DNA from: Nocardioides conyzicola
Lineage (GTDB): Bacteria > Actinomycetota > Actinomycetes > Propionibacteriales > Nocardioidaceae
Direction: 5' to 3'
DNA: 64,000 nt
Assembly (NCBI RefSeq): GCF_039543825.1
Contig: NZ_BAABKM010000002.1
Location: forward strand, 776,133 to 840,132
The notes beneath the pieces were generated by a model, which searched no databases, was not told the origin of the DNA, and saw only the letters and a list, made by a program, of their open reading frames with translations. The position numbers and the translations under genes were made by a program. Shown in pieces: positions 50,715 through 57,982 of this stretch. Each line of letters starts with the position of its first letter. The first letter of the stretch is position 1.

Positions 50715-51357
50715 GGGACGCTCCGTAGAGGCCCTTCGCGTAGTTGTCCTCGGCGTAGTAGGCGTCGAGCTCGTCCAGCGACATCCCGCTGGGCTCGACG
50801 TCCTTGGCGATCACCGCGCGCCGCGGGACCGTGCCGTTGGGGTCCCAGGTCTCCGGCTTCCACAGGCCGGAGCGCAGGAACGCCTTCGCGCAGTGGAAGA
50901 AGATCTCCTCGATCTCCACGACCACGGCCAGGATCGGACGGTGTCCCTTCACGAGCATCTCGTCGAAGAACGGTGCGTCGCTGACGAGCCGGGCGCGGCC
51001 GTTGATGCGCAGGGTGTCGCCGCGGCCGGGGATGAAGAAGTTCAGGCCGACGTGAGGGTTCTGGAGGATGTTCTTGTAGCCGTCGGCCCGCTTGTTGCCG
51101 GGTCGCTCGGCGAGCGCGATGGTGTGGTCGTCGATGACGTGCACGAGCTGACCGGCCGGGTCACCCTTCGGGGAGGCGTCGCACTCGCCCAGGGCCGACG
51201 CGGTCGCGAGCACGCAGAACGGCGTGGCTGCGAGCCAGTCACGGTCGACGTCGAGCAGTGCCGTACGACCCTTGTCGCGGGCGCGCTCGTTGGGCTCACC
51301 GAGGAGGCCGACCAGGTCGTCGACGGTCGTGATCTCGGTCCAGGTGGAGGTGGGCAC
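50707..51357 (-). CDS. Pyridoxamine-5'-phosphate-oxidase-fold flavoprotein (DR_2398-like)
   Basis: A 216-residue split-barrel FMN/F420-type protein. FCVLATASALGECDASPKGD and NPHVGLNFFIPGRGDTLRING carry the flavin-binding pattern of the PPOX family. It is probably a redox enzyme or a pigment-binding protein of unknown substrate. GTG 51357 is the first start; the GGAGGC binding site is too close, so a slightly later start is possible. It overlaps dapF and lies 21 bases after the transpeptidase gene. Confidence 0.85.
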   Translation of the reverse strand: MPTSTWTEITTVDDLVGLLGEPNERARDKGRTALLDVDRDWLAATPFCVLATASALGECDASPKGDPAGQLVHVIDDHTIALAERPGNKRADGYKNILQNPHVGLNFFIPGRGDTLRINGRARLVSDAPFFDEMLVKGHRPILAVVVEIEEIFFHCAKAFLRSGLWKPETWDPNGTVPRRAVIAKDVEPSGMSLDELDAYYAEDNYAKGLYGASHA

Positions 51358-51378
51358 GCCTCCACGATACGGGCCGAG

Positions 51379-53199
51379 TCACCGCCTTTTCCTGGTGACG
51401 ACCGCTGCCGCACCGCCACCGCGGCGGTCCGGCTCGGCCGCGACGGTCACCTGCCGGCCCGGACCGAACTCGATCCCCGTGGCGGCACCGATCTCGTGGG
51501 TCCCCGTGAACTGGTCGTCGTAGGTCACCACGTCGTGCCCGAGCGCATCGAGCGCACCGCCCCAGCGCTTGGCGAACGCCGGCTCGGCCAGGTCCTGGGC
51601 GGTGTTGCGCTGCGTGGCCCGGGGCGCCGCGATCGCCCGCGGGAGCGTCATGCCGAGGTCGAGCCGGTTGACGAGCACCTGCAGCACGGTGGTGATGATC
51701 GTGGAGCCGCCGGGAGATCCGACCGCCAGGAAGGGCTTGCCCTTCTTCAGCACGATCGTCGGCGACATCGACGAGCGCGGCCGCTTCAGCGGCTCGATCC
51801 GGTTGGGGTCTGCGGCGTCGTACTCCGTGCTGAAGTCGGTCAGCTCGTTGTTGAGCAGGAACCCGCGACCGGGCACCACGATGCCGGAGCCGCCGGTCTG
51901 CTCGATGGTCAGCGTGTACTCGACCACGTCGCCCCACTTGTCGGAGACGGTGAGGTTGGTGGTCTGGGTGTTCTCCGTGTCACCGGTGCGGGTGCCGGTG
52001 GTGCGCGCCTTGTCGCACTGCCCGTCGTACGACGTGACGTCGCCGGCCTCGACCGGCTTGGCCAGCGTCGCCGTGGGGCTGATCTCGCACGCGCGCTCGG
52101 CGGCGTACTTGTCGGAGAGCAGGTCGCGCAGCGGGACGTCGACCTGCGCGGGGTCGCCGACGTACGTGCCGCGGTCGGCGAAGGCGAGCGCGCTGGCCTC
52201 GAGGTAGCGGTGCAGCGCCTGGACCCGGGGCAGGCCGCCGAGGTCCGAGCGCTCGAGGATGTTGAGCGCCTCGCCGACCGTGGAGCCACCGGACGACGAC
52301 CCGCCCATGCCGAAGACCTGCAGCCCGCGGTAGCCCACCTTCGTCGGCTTCCGGTCGAGGGCGCGGTAGCGCTTCAGGTCGCGCTTGACCAGGAAGCCCT
52401 TCGGGACGGGCAGCTTCGTGGACTTCGTGGTCGGAGGCTTGCGGACGGCCCGGACGATCTCGCTGCCGATCGCGCCGTCGTAGAAGGGCTTCAGCCCCTT
52501 CTTCGCCAGCAGCCGGTACGTCGCCGCGAGGTCCGGGTTGCGGAACGTGCTGCCGACCCGCGGGGCGTGCCCGCCGCGCCAATAGAGCTTCCTGGTCGAG
52601 GTGAAGGCCTTGAACCGCTTCTCGTTCTGCTGCACCTGGCCGCGGAATGTCGGGTCGACCTCGAATCCCCGGTCGGCGAGCCGGGCGGCCGGGCGCAGCG
52701 ACGCGCCGAGCGAGCGGCTCCCCCACCGGTCGAGCGCGCGCTGCCAGGTCGCCAGGGTGCCGGGCACCCCGACCGACACGCCGCTGGTGACGAGCTCGGG
52801 CGAGAAGTTGTAGGGATCACCGGTCTTCGGGTCGATGAACGCGTCGTGCGGCATCGCCGCCGGCGCGGTCTCGCGACCGTCGATGGTCTGCACCTTGCCG
52901 GTCCTCGCGGAGTAGTGCACGAAGTAGCCGCCACCTCCGATGCCGGCGCTGAACGGCTCCGTGACGCCGAGCGCGGCCGCCGTGGCAACCGCAGCGTCGG
53001 TCGCGTTGCCGCCGGCGCGGAGCACCCGCAGCCCGACCTGGGTGGCGTACGGGTCGACCGAGGTCACCGCTCCCCCGGACCCACGTGCGGTGGCGTGCTT
53101 CGGTGGTTCGCCGGCCGTCGGAGCCGCGTGCGCGGGACCCGACAGCGAGACCAGGGTGGCAGAGACGGACAGGGCCGCGAGGGCAGCGACGACGCGCAT
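51379..53199 (-). CDS. ggt: Gamma-glutamyltransferase, secreted
   Basis: A 606-residue full-length gamma-glutamyltranspeptidase with a Sec signal (VVAALAALSVSATLVSLS, cleavage near AHAAP). AGGNATDAAVATAAALGV is the large-subunit signature. Self-cleavage exposes the Thr of NTQTTNLTVSD near residue 410; GSPGGSTI follows. It hydrolyses or transfers gamma-glutamyl groups outside the cell, for instance from glutathione or poly-glutamate; many actinobacteria use mycothiol instead of glutathione, so the substrate is uncertain. ATG 53199 has GGGAG seven bases upstream. Confidence 0.93.
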   Translation of the reverse strand: MRVVAALAALSVSATLVSLSGPAHAAPTAGEPPKHATARGSGGAVTSVDPYATQVGLRVLRAGGNATDAAVATAAALGVTEPFSAGIGGGGYFVHYSARTGKVQTIDGRETAPAAMPHDAFIDPKTGDPYNFSPELVTSGVSVGVPGTLATWQRALDRWGSRSLGASLRPAARLADRGFEVDPTFRGQVQQNEKRFKAFTSTRKLYWRGGHAPRVGSTFRNPDLAATYRLLAKKGLKPFYDGAIGSEIVRAVRKPPTTKSTKLPVPKGFLVKRDLKRYRALDRKPTKVGYRGLQVFGMGGSSSGGSTVGEALNILERSDLGGLPRVQALHRYLEASALAFADRGTYVGDPAQVDVPLRDLLSDKYAAERACEISPTATLAKPVEAGDVTSYDGQCDKARTTGTRTGDTENTQTTNLTVSDKWGDVVEYTLTIEQTGGSGIVVPGRGFLLNNELTDFSTEYDAADPNRIEPLKRPRSSMSPTIVLKKGKPFLAVGSPGGSTIITTVLQVLVNRLDLGMTLPRAIAAPRATQRNTAQDLAEPAFAKRWGGALDALGHDVVTYDDQFTGTHEIGAATGIEFGPGRQVTVAAEPDRRGGGAAAVVTRKRR

Positions 53200-53242
53200 G
53201 GATCAACTCCCGAGAAGTAGGTGCTCCTCTGCCCGTGCCCCC

Positions 53243-53794
53243 TCAGCCAGGAGGTAAACGCGGTCCCACGACGCGGTAGCGCGCACCGACGAACGCCCGG
53301 TTGCGGTCGACCTCGAGCAGCTCCAGGTCGAAGCGCCGCGGGAAGAGCGGCTTCCCGGACCCGAGCGTGACGGGCGCGATCGACACCACGACCTCGTCGA
53401 GCAGGCCCGCCTCGGCGAACTGCGCGGCCAGGTCGCCGCCGCCGACCATCCACAGGTCCTTGCCGCCGGCGGCGGCCACCATCTCCGCGTGCACCGCGGC
53501 CACCGGCGCGGCCGTCAGCTCGATGGTGTCGGCCACGACCCGCAGGTCGCGGTGCGTGAACACCCAGCAGGGCTGCTCGTACGCCCACACGTCGCCGATC
53601 CGGTCGTTGTGGTCGAGGACCCACTCGTACGTCGTCGATCCCATCGCGATCGCGCCGATCGTCGCGATGAACGCGCCATAGCTGAACGGGCCGTCCTCGT
53701 CGATCGGCTGCGTGAGCAGCCAGTCGAGGGAGTCGTCGTCGTCCGCCAGGAACCCGTCCAGCGTCGTCGCCGTGTAGAAGACCGTCTTGCTCAC
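53243..53794 (-). CDS. Dihydrofolate-reductase-fold protein (RibD C-terminal type)
   Basis: A 183-residue reductase of the RibD/DHFR-like family (YwjB group). The N-terminal FYTATTLDGFLADDD and the nucleotide loop WMVGGGDLAAQF are diagnostic. The substrate is not folate by default. GTG 53794 has GGAGGGA at proper spacing and overlaps the stop of the AraC/DinB gene (GTGA); an upstream extension inside that gene was dropped. Confidence 0.9.
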   Translation of the reverse strand: MSKTVFYTATTLDGFLADDDDSLDWLLTQPIDEDGPFSYGAFIATIGAIAMGSTTYEWVLDHNDRIGDVWAYEQPCWVFTHRDLRVVADTIELTAAPVAAVHAEMVAAAGGKDLWMVGGGDLAAQFAEAGLLDEVVVSIAPVTLGSGKPLFPRRFDLELLEVDRNRAFVGARYRVVGPRLPPG

Positions 53795-54696
53795 GCGTTC
53801 CCTCCGGTACGTCGTCGCAGCCACTCGATCGGGTCGCCGTGGTCGAGGTCCAGCCCGGCGGAGCGCATCAGGAGGCGGGTCAGCTGGCGGCGGTGGGCGG
53901 CGTACGTGAGCACGTGCGCCACCACGCTGCCCAGCTGGAAGCTCTCGGGCGGCTCGCAGAGCGCGTCGACGAGCACGTCGTCCCACCCACCGCGGCGGTC
54001 GATGTCGCGGACGGCGGCCAGCCAGCGCGGTGCGATCTCGTCGTGGCGCTCACGTAGGGCCGCCGGCTCGTCCCCGCGGCGCTCCGGGAGGTCGGCGCCC
54101 TCGATGGCCGCGACCCAGACCTCCTTGGTCCACACGTGGTGCTCGAGCACGGACGCGACCGAGCTCTCGTCGCCGTCCCACGACAGCACGACGGCACCAG
54201 GCAGCCGGATGGCCCGGTAGTCCTCGTCGGAGAGCTGCTTGGCCCGGTCGATCAGGTCCGCGGTGTCGTCGAGGTCGTGCTGGACGAGCTGTTCGGTGAG
54301 CGGGTTCATGGTCACCTCGTTGGAGTGCACCCACAGAGATGTCGGTGGGTGGAAGTGGATGCCGTTGGGCGCCGGGAGCCAGTGGTGCCCGGACGTCGGC
54401 CGGCTCGGCGGCTGGCCGTACGCGCGGGAGAAGGCCCGGCTGAACCCCTCGACGGAGTCGTAGCCCGCCCCGAAGGCCACGTCCGTCACGCTGGCGCCCT
54501 GCCGCAGCTGCCAGGCGGCGCGTTCGAGCATCACCCGGCGCCGCATCGCGACCGGAGGCTCACCGGCGCCGGCCGTGAGCTGGCGGGTGAAGTGGTACGG
54601 CGAGGAGTACGCCCCCTCGGCCATGTCGTCGAGCCGGTGGTGGTCCTCGTCGAGCACCGCGTCGAGCAGCTCCCGGAGCCGATCCCGTCCCGTCAT
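53791..54696 (-). CDS. AraC-type helix-turn-helix fused to a DinB-like domain
   Basis: A 301-residue fusion. Residues 10-100 are an AraC/XylS DNA-binding domain (MAEGAYSSPYHFTRQLTAG and AFGAGYDSVEGFSRAFSRAY). A linker with VHSNEVTMNP follows, then residues 135-295 form a DinB-like four-helix bundle with His residues in LEHHVWTKEVW and YAAHRRQLTRLL that could hold a metal. The domain order, regulator first, suggests that the DinB part senses a thiol, metal or ligand. It starts four bases after the miaA stop and is coupled to the reductase gene. Confidence 0.87.
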   Translation of the reverse strand: MTGRDRLRELLDAVLDEDHHRLDDMAEGAYSSPYHFTRQLTAGAGEPPVAMRRRVMLERAAWQLRQGASVTDVAFGAGYDSVEGFSRAFSRAYGQPPSRPTSGHHWLPAPNGIHFHPPTSLWVHSNEVTMNPLTEQLVQHDLDDTADLIDRAKQLSDEDYRAIRLPGAVVLSWDGDESSVASVLEHHVWTKEVWVAAIEGADLPERRGDEPAALRERHDEIAPRWLAAVRDIDRRGGWDDVLVDALCEPPESFQLGSVVAHVLTYAAHRRQLTRLLMRSAGLDLDHGDPIEWLRRRTGGNA

Positions 54697-54700
54697 GTCC

Positions 54701-55648
54701 TCAGTCTGGCGCCGGGGCAGCCTCGCGCACCCGACCGATCTTGCTCAGGGCGTGCTCGACGAGGTCGGGGTCGTCGTACCGGAGCCAGGTGATCCGCGGG
54801 TCCTTGCGGAACCACCCGTCCTGGCGCCGCGCGAACCGCCGGGTGGCGTACATCGTGCGGTCGCGGGCCTCCTCGAGGGTGAGCTCTCCGCGCAGGTGCG
54901 CCACCACCTCGCGGTAGCCGATCGCCACCGAGGCGGTGCGGCCGTCGGCCAGCCCCTCGTCGAGCAGCCGCTCGACCTCGGCCACGAAGCCGGCCTCGAA
55001 CATCAGGTCCACGCGCCGCTCGATCCGCTCATCCAGGGTCGGGCGGTCGATGTCCACGCCGATCTGGACGGTCAGCGGGTCGGCGTACTCCAGGGTCGGC
55101 AGCGAGGCGCTGTAGGGCCGGCCGGTGATCTCGATGACCTCGAGGGCGCGGACGGTGCGTCGCCCGTTCTCGACCAGCATCCGGCCGGCGGCCTCCGGGT
55201 CGAGGGTGCGCAGCCGGTCGTAGAGGGCGGCCGGTCCCAGCTCGGCGAGCTCGGCCTCCAGCCGGTCGCGGACGGCCGTGTCGGTGGCGGGGAACTCGAA
55301 GCGGTCCACGATGGCCCGGGTGTAGAGCGCCGAGCCGCCGACGAGGACCGGGGTCCGCCCCACGGCGCGCAGGTCGTCCACGACGTCGCGCGCCCACACC
55401 TGGAACTGGGCCACGGTGGCCGGAGCGCGGACGTCGAGGGTGTCGAGCAGGTGGTGCGGGATGCCGCGGCGCTCGGCGGGCGGCAGCTTCGCCGTACCGA
55501 TGTCCATGCCGCGGTAGACCTGCATGGCGTCCGTGTTGACCACCTCGCCGCCGAGGCGCTCCGCGAGGTCCAGCGACAGCTTGGTCTTCCCGGACGCGGT
55601 CGCGCCGACCACGGCCACGATCGGCACGCGGTCGGGGGTTGGCTGCAC
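54701..55648 (-). CDS. miaA: tRNA dimethylallyltransferase
   Basis: A 315-residue enzyme that adds an isopentenyl group to A37 of tRNAs reading UNN codons; MiaB then methylthiolates it. P-loop VVGATASGKTKLS, substrate site NTDAMQVYRGM with the catalytic Asp, and the C-terminal Gln/Arg motif TRRFARRQDGWFR are all present. GTG 55648 is chosen because CACACT lies six bases upstream, suggesting a leaderless transcript; GTG 55627 is a shorter option. Head of a transcription unit with the two genes after it. Confidence 0.95.
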   Translation of the reverse strand: MQPTPDRVPIVAVVGATASGKTKLSLDLAERLGGEVVNTDAMQVYRGMDIGTAKLPPAERRGIPHHLLDTLDVRAPATVAQFQVWARDVVDDLRAVGRTPVLVGGSALYTRAIVDRFEFPATDTAVRDRLEAELAELGPAALYDRLRTLDPEAAGRMLVENGRRTVRALEVIEITGRPYSASLPTLEYADPLTVQIGVDIDRPTLDERIERRVDLMFEAGFVAEVERLLDEGLADGRTASVAIGYREVVAHLRGELTLEEARDRTMYATRRFARRQDGWFRKDPRITWLRYDDPDLVEHALSKIGRVREAAPAPD

Positions 55649-55666
55649 GTGGCTAGTGTGGCAAAC
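55649..55666. promoter_or_regulatory. Overlapping divergent leaderless promoters
   Basis: On the plus strand TAGTGT (55654-55659) stands seven bases before ATG 55667. On the minus strand CACACT (55660-55655) stands six bases before GTG 55648. The two -10 elements overlap by five bases, so only one polymerase can open the DNA here at a time. Confidence 0.6.
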
Positions 55667-55846
55667 ATGACTGCACCGGTGCCCGAGGAGAACGACGAGC
55701 CGACCGCGACCCAGGACGACCGCACGCCGCCGGGCGAGCACCCGAGCGAGATGACGGAGGGCAACGACGCGACACCTCCGGGCGAGCAGGAGGAGAATGC
55801 GGAGACGTCGCTCGACGAACCGTCGGACGGCAGTGGAGGTGAATGA
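55667..55846 (+). CDS. Small acidic disordered protein (59 aa)
   Basis: A 59-residue hydrophilic protein rich in Glu, Asp, Pro and Thr, with no Lys and only one Arg. It has an internal repeat (DDRTPPGEHPSEMTEG and NDATPPGEQEENAETS). No signal or membrane segment and no known domain, so it is probably intrinsically disordered. ATG 55667 fits a leaderless promoter. One base after its stop the antitoxin-like gene begins. First gene of a five-gene cluster of tiny acidic proteins with a Nudix hydrolase. Confidence 0.68.
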   Translation: MTAPVPEENDEPTATQDDRTPPGEHPSEMTEGNDATPPGEQEENAETSLDEPSDGSGGE

Positions 55847-55847
55847 C

Positions 55848-56051
55848 ATGAGCTTCATCGACAAGGCGAAGGACGCGGTCTCGGACGCCGTGGACAAGCA
55901 CGGCGACAAGATCGCCGAGGGGATCGACAAGGCGGCCGGCCTGGCCGACGAGAAGACCGGCGGCAAGCACAGCGACAAGATCGCCGGCGGCGCCGCAAAG
56001 GCCAAGGACGCCCTCGACAAGCTCGACGGCAAGAACGACGACATCCGCTGA
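55848..56051 (+). CDS. MT0933-like antitoxin family protein
   Basis: A 67-residue hydrophilic helix-rich protein: MSFIDKAKDAVSDAVDKHGD, then KIAEGIDKAAGLADEKTGGK and a tail ending KLDGKNDDIR. The repeated DK(A/H)xDKI pattern and the TGGKHSDKI motif match the actinobacterial MT0933 (Rv0909) antitoxin family. No toxin gene is adjacent, so toxin-antitoxin function here is doubtful; an amphipathic LEA-like or stress role is possible. A GGAGG site lies in the end of the preceding gene. Confidence 0.82.
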   Translation: MSFIDKAKDAVSDAVDKHGDKIAEGIDKAAGLADEKTGGKHSDKIAGGAAKAKDALDKLDGKNDDIR

Positions 56052-56060
56052 GGTGGTCCC

Positions 56061-56204
56061 GTGAGTGAGTTCGACATCGAGGAGACACCGCCCGACGAGG
56101 ACGTCGCGGAGGACGAGGTGCTCTCCGAGGACACCGGCACGATCTACGACGCCACCGGCGAGGCGGAGACCACGCCGCACGAGCTCGTCGAGGACGACGA
56201 GTGA
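56061..56204 (+). CDS. Very acidic 47-aa protein
   Basis: A 47-residue protein with 20 Asp/Glu and no Lys or Arg, beginning MSEFDIEETPPDEDVAEDEV and ending ETTPHELVEDDE. It starts at GTG 56061, nine bases after the antitoxin-like gene, and its stop overlaps the GTG of the Nudix gene (GTGA). Disordered, acidic, perhaps a nucleic-acid mimic or a cofactor of a partner in the operon; no family is known to me. Overlap with both neighbours argues that it is a real gene. Confidence 0.65.
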   Translation: MSEFDIEETPPDEDVAEDEVLSEDTGTIYDATGEAETTPHELVEDDE

Positions 56205-56674
56205 CGCAGGGCCCGACGCACGGCCGCTTCGTGGTCGTGCCGGCGGCGTACGTCTTCCTCCTTCGTGACGGGGACGCCGGCACCGAGGTCCTGCTGCAGC
56301 TGCGGCAGAACACCGGCTACATGGACGACCACTGGGCCGCGGCCGCGGCGGGACACGTGGAGCGCGGCGAGACGGCGTACGACGCCGCGCACCGCGAGGC
56401 GCACGAGGAGCTCGGCGTCTCCGACCTGGACCTGGTGTTCGTGACGTCCATGCAGCGCACCGGTCACGACGAGCCGATCGACGAGCGCGTCGACTTCTTC
56501 TTCACCGCCCGCTCGTGGTCCGGCGAGCCGCGGATCGTCGAGCCCGACAAGGCCGCCGACCTGCGCTGGTGCCCGCTCGACGCACTGCCGGACCCGGTCG
56601 TGCCGCACGAGCGCTCCGTGTTGGAGTCGCTCCGAACGGGTACGACCACGGCGTACTCCACCTTCGGCTTCTGA
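56201..56674 (+). CDS. Nudix hydrolase
   Basis: A 157-residue Nudix pyrophosphatase. The Nudix box spans GHVERGETAYDAAHREAHEE and LGV (about residues 50-72) with all catalytic Glu present. Members hydrolyse nucleoside diphosphates linked to another moiety (X), for example oxidised nucleotides or ADP-sugars. The GTG at 56201 is coupled to the acidic 47-aa gene before it. Confidence 0.92.
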   Translation: MTQGPTHGRFVVVPAAYVFLLRDGDAGTEVLLQLRQNTGYMDDHWAAAAAGHVERGETAYDAAHREAHEELGVSDLDLVFVTSMQRTGHDEPIDERVDFFFTARSWSGEPRIVEPDKAADLRWCPLDALPDPVVPHERSVLESLRTGTTTAYSTFGF

Positions 56675-56698
56675 GCCACTTCCTGCGAGGAGATCCAC

Positions 56699-56965
56699 GT
56701 GACGCCCGACGACCTCGGCCCCATGCCCGACCCGGTCATCGAGCCCGGCGAGCCCAACCCCGGGGGCGTCGACGCCCTGCAGGACGACAGCGGTCCGATC
56801 GCGATCCCCGACCTCACCCCGGACGAGAACCCGGCCCTCGACGACAAGGCGCCCGAGACCGTGAAGAAGGAGGTCTCGGACAGCGAGGACACCTCCACCG
56901 AGGCCACCGAGTCGGGCGACGGTGACGAGACCGACCACCAGCCGGAGAAGGAGTCCCCGGCGTGA
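56699..56965 (+). CDS. Acidic disordered protein (88 aa)
   Basis: An 88-residue protein rich in Asp, Glu, Pro and Ser. The first third is Pro/Gly-rich (DPVIEPGEPNPGGVD) and the last third is poly-acidic (SGDGDETDHQPEKESPA). GTG 56699 has GAGGAG at correct distance. No hydrophobic core, signal or known domain. Its stop overlaps the GTG of the following gene. Confidence 0.65.
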   Translation: MTPDDLGPMPDPVIEPGEPNPGGVDALQDDSGPIAIPDLTPDENPALDDKAPETVKKEVSDSEDTSTEATESGDGDETDHQPEKESPA

Positions 56966-57189
56966 CCGGCCGCGACGACAGCGACGAGGAGCTCCAGCGG
57001 TCCACGCCCGGCTCCAGCGGACCCGAGCGCGCCGCCGGCGGGATGGGTGTCAGCAGCGAGCGGGTCGGTCCGACCGGCCCGGGCCAGACGGCGACCGACG
57101 GGCTGCGCGACGTCTCCGAGGACGAGCGCGAGCCCGGCGAGGAGACGCCCCCCGAGCAGTCCGCCGATGGGGCCTCGCGCTCGGAGTGA
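56962..57189 (+). CDS. Acidic disordered protein (75 aa)
   Basis: A 75-residue Glu/Asp/Gly/Ser-rich protein (EELQRSTPGSSGPERAAGGM, then DVSEDEREPGEETPPEQSA). It is coupled by GTGA to the 88-aa gene and ends three bases from the convergent secreted-protein gene. Last member of the acidic cluster. No recognised family. Confidence 0.62.
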   Translation: MTGRDDSDEELQRSTPGSSGPERAAGGMGVSSERVGPTGPGQTATDGLRDVSEDEREPGEETPPEQSADGASRSE

Positions 57190-57192
57190 TCG

Positions 57193-57882
57193 CTACGGAC
57201 AGCTGACGCTCGCGACGTCGGTCGACAGCACCCTGCTGCCGCGCGCGGTCACCTCGACATGCGTCGATCCCCCGGAGGGAACGGGCAGGTAGTAGTTGAC
57301 GCTCGACGTGGGCCGGACTGCCAGCGAGGCCGAGGAGTCGCCGTACGACGACGCGACCGTGTACCCGACCGTGGCGTCGCTCGTGCCTCGGTTGTCCAGC
57401 ACGATCCTGGCGACCGAGTCGTGGCCCTGGCACCCAACGCCGCCGAGCGCAGCCACCGGGTGGACCGTCGCGACGTAGCACGACGACTGCGCGGGGACGA
57501 TGGCCGAGAGCACGAGGCTCTTGCGACCCATCTCCGGGACCCGGACCCGCACCGAGGCCGTGGCCCGTTGCGCGACGGACACGACGACGGTCCGCTTCCG
57601 GTGTGCGGCGACCCACCGGTAGACGACCGGATCCGCGTACCGGTCACCGGCGCGAACGACCCTGAACTGCACGCGGCGCGAGGAGCGTCGGTTGTCGAGG
57701 ACGATGGTGCGTCTGGTGATGCCCGCGGAGGCGCCCTGGACACAGGTGACGTGGCGCGACAGCTTCGCGCGCGCGTCGTACACAGGCGCTGCGGCGCCGG
57801 CGTCCGCAGTGGTCAGCGTGGCGGTCAGCAAGCTGGCGACGGTGCCGAGGACGGCGGTCGCCCCGATCGTGGTGGTGCGCAT
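57193..57882 (-). CDS. Secreted protein of unknown function
   Basis: A 229-residue exported protein. The Sec signal TTTIGATAVLGTVASLLTAT ends near DAGAAAP. The mature part has two similar beta-rich halves (TIVLDNRRSSRRVQFRVV and RIVLDNRGTSDATVGYTV), a likely internal duplication of an Ig-like fold, with four to five Cys spaced for disulfides (VTCVQG, SSCYVAT, VGCQG, VSCP). ATG 57882 has GAAGGGA upstream. Function unknown; extracellular interaction or structural role is possible. Confidence 0.75.
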   Translation of the reverse strand: MRTTTIGATAVLGTVASLLTATLTTADAGAAAPVYDARAKLSRHVTCVQGASAGITRRTIVLDNRRSSRRVQFRVVRAGDRYADPVVYRWVAAHRKRTVVVSVAQRATASVRVRVPEMGRKSLVLSAIVPAQSSCYVATVHPVAALGGVGCQGHDSVARIVLDNRGTSDATVGYTVASSYGDSSASLAVRPTSSVNYYLPVPSGGSTHVEVTARGSRVLSTDVASVSCP

Positions 57883-57982
57883 GGAGGAGGTCCCTTCCCG
57901 AGACGAGATCGATGAGGGCGACAGCCTCTGCCTCGCTCGTGCGCCGATCAAGGACGCTCTCGGGACCTGTGGACAACCCGTG

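Noticed and set aside
55848..56051. Classical toxin-antitoxin pair
   Set aside because: The MT0933-like protein has no adjacent toxin-like gene; the neighbours are acidic disordered proteins and a Nudix hydrolase.
55653..56180. Long minus-strand frames through the acidic operon, one of them an upstream extension of miaA
   Set aside because: Arg/Ser-rich shadow sequences; the plus-strand frames have coupled starts, ribosome binding sites and a known family member.
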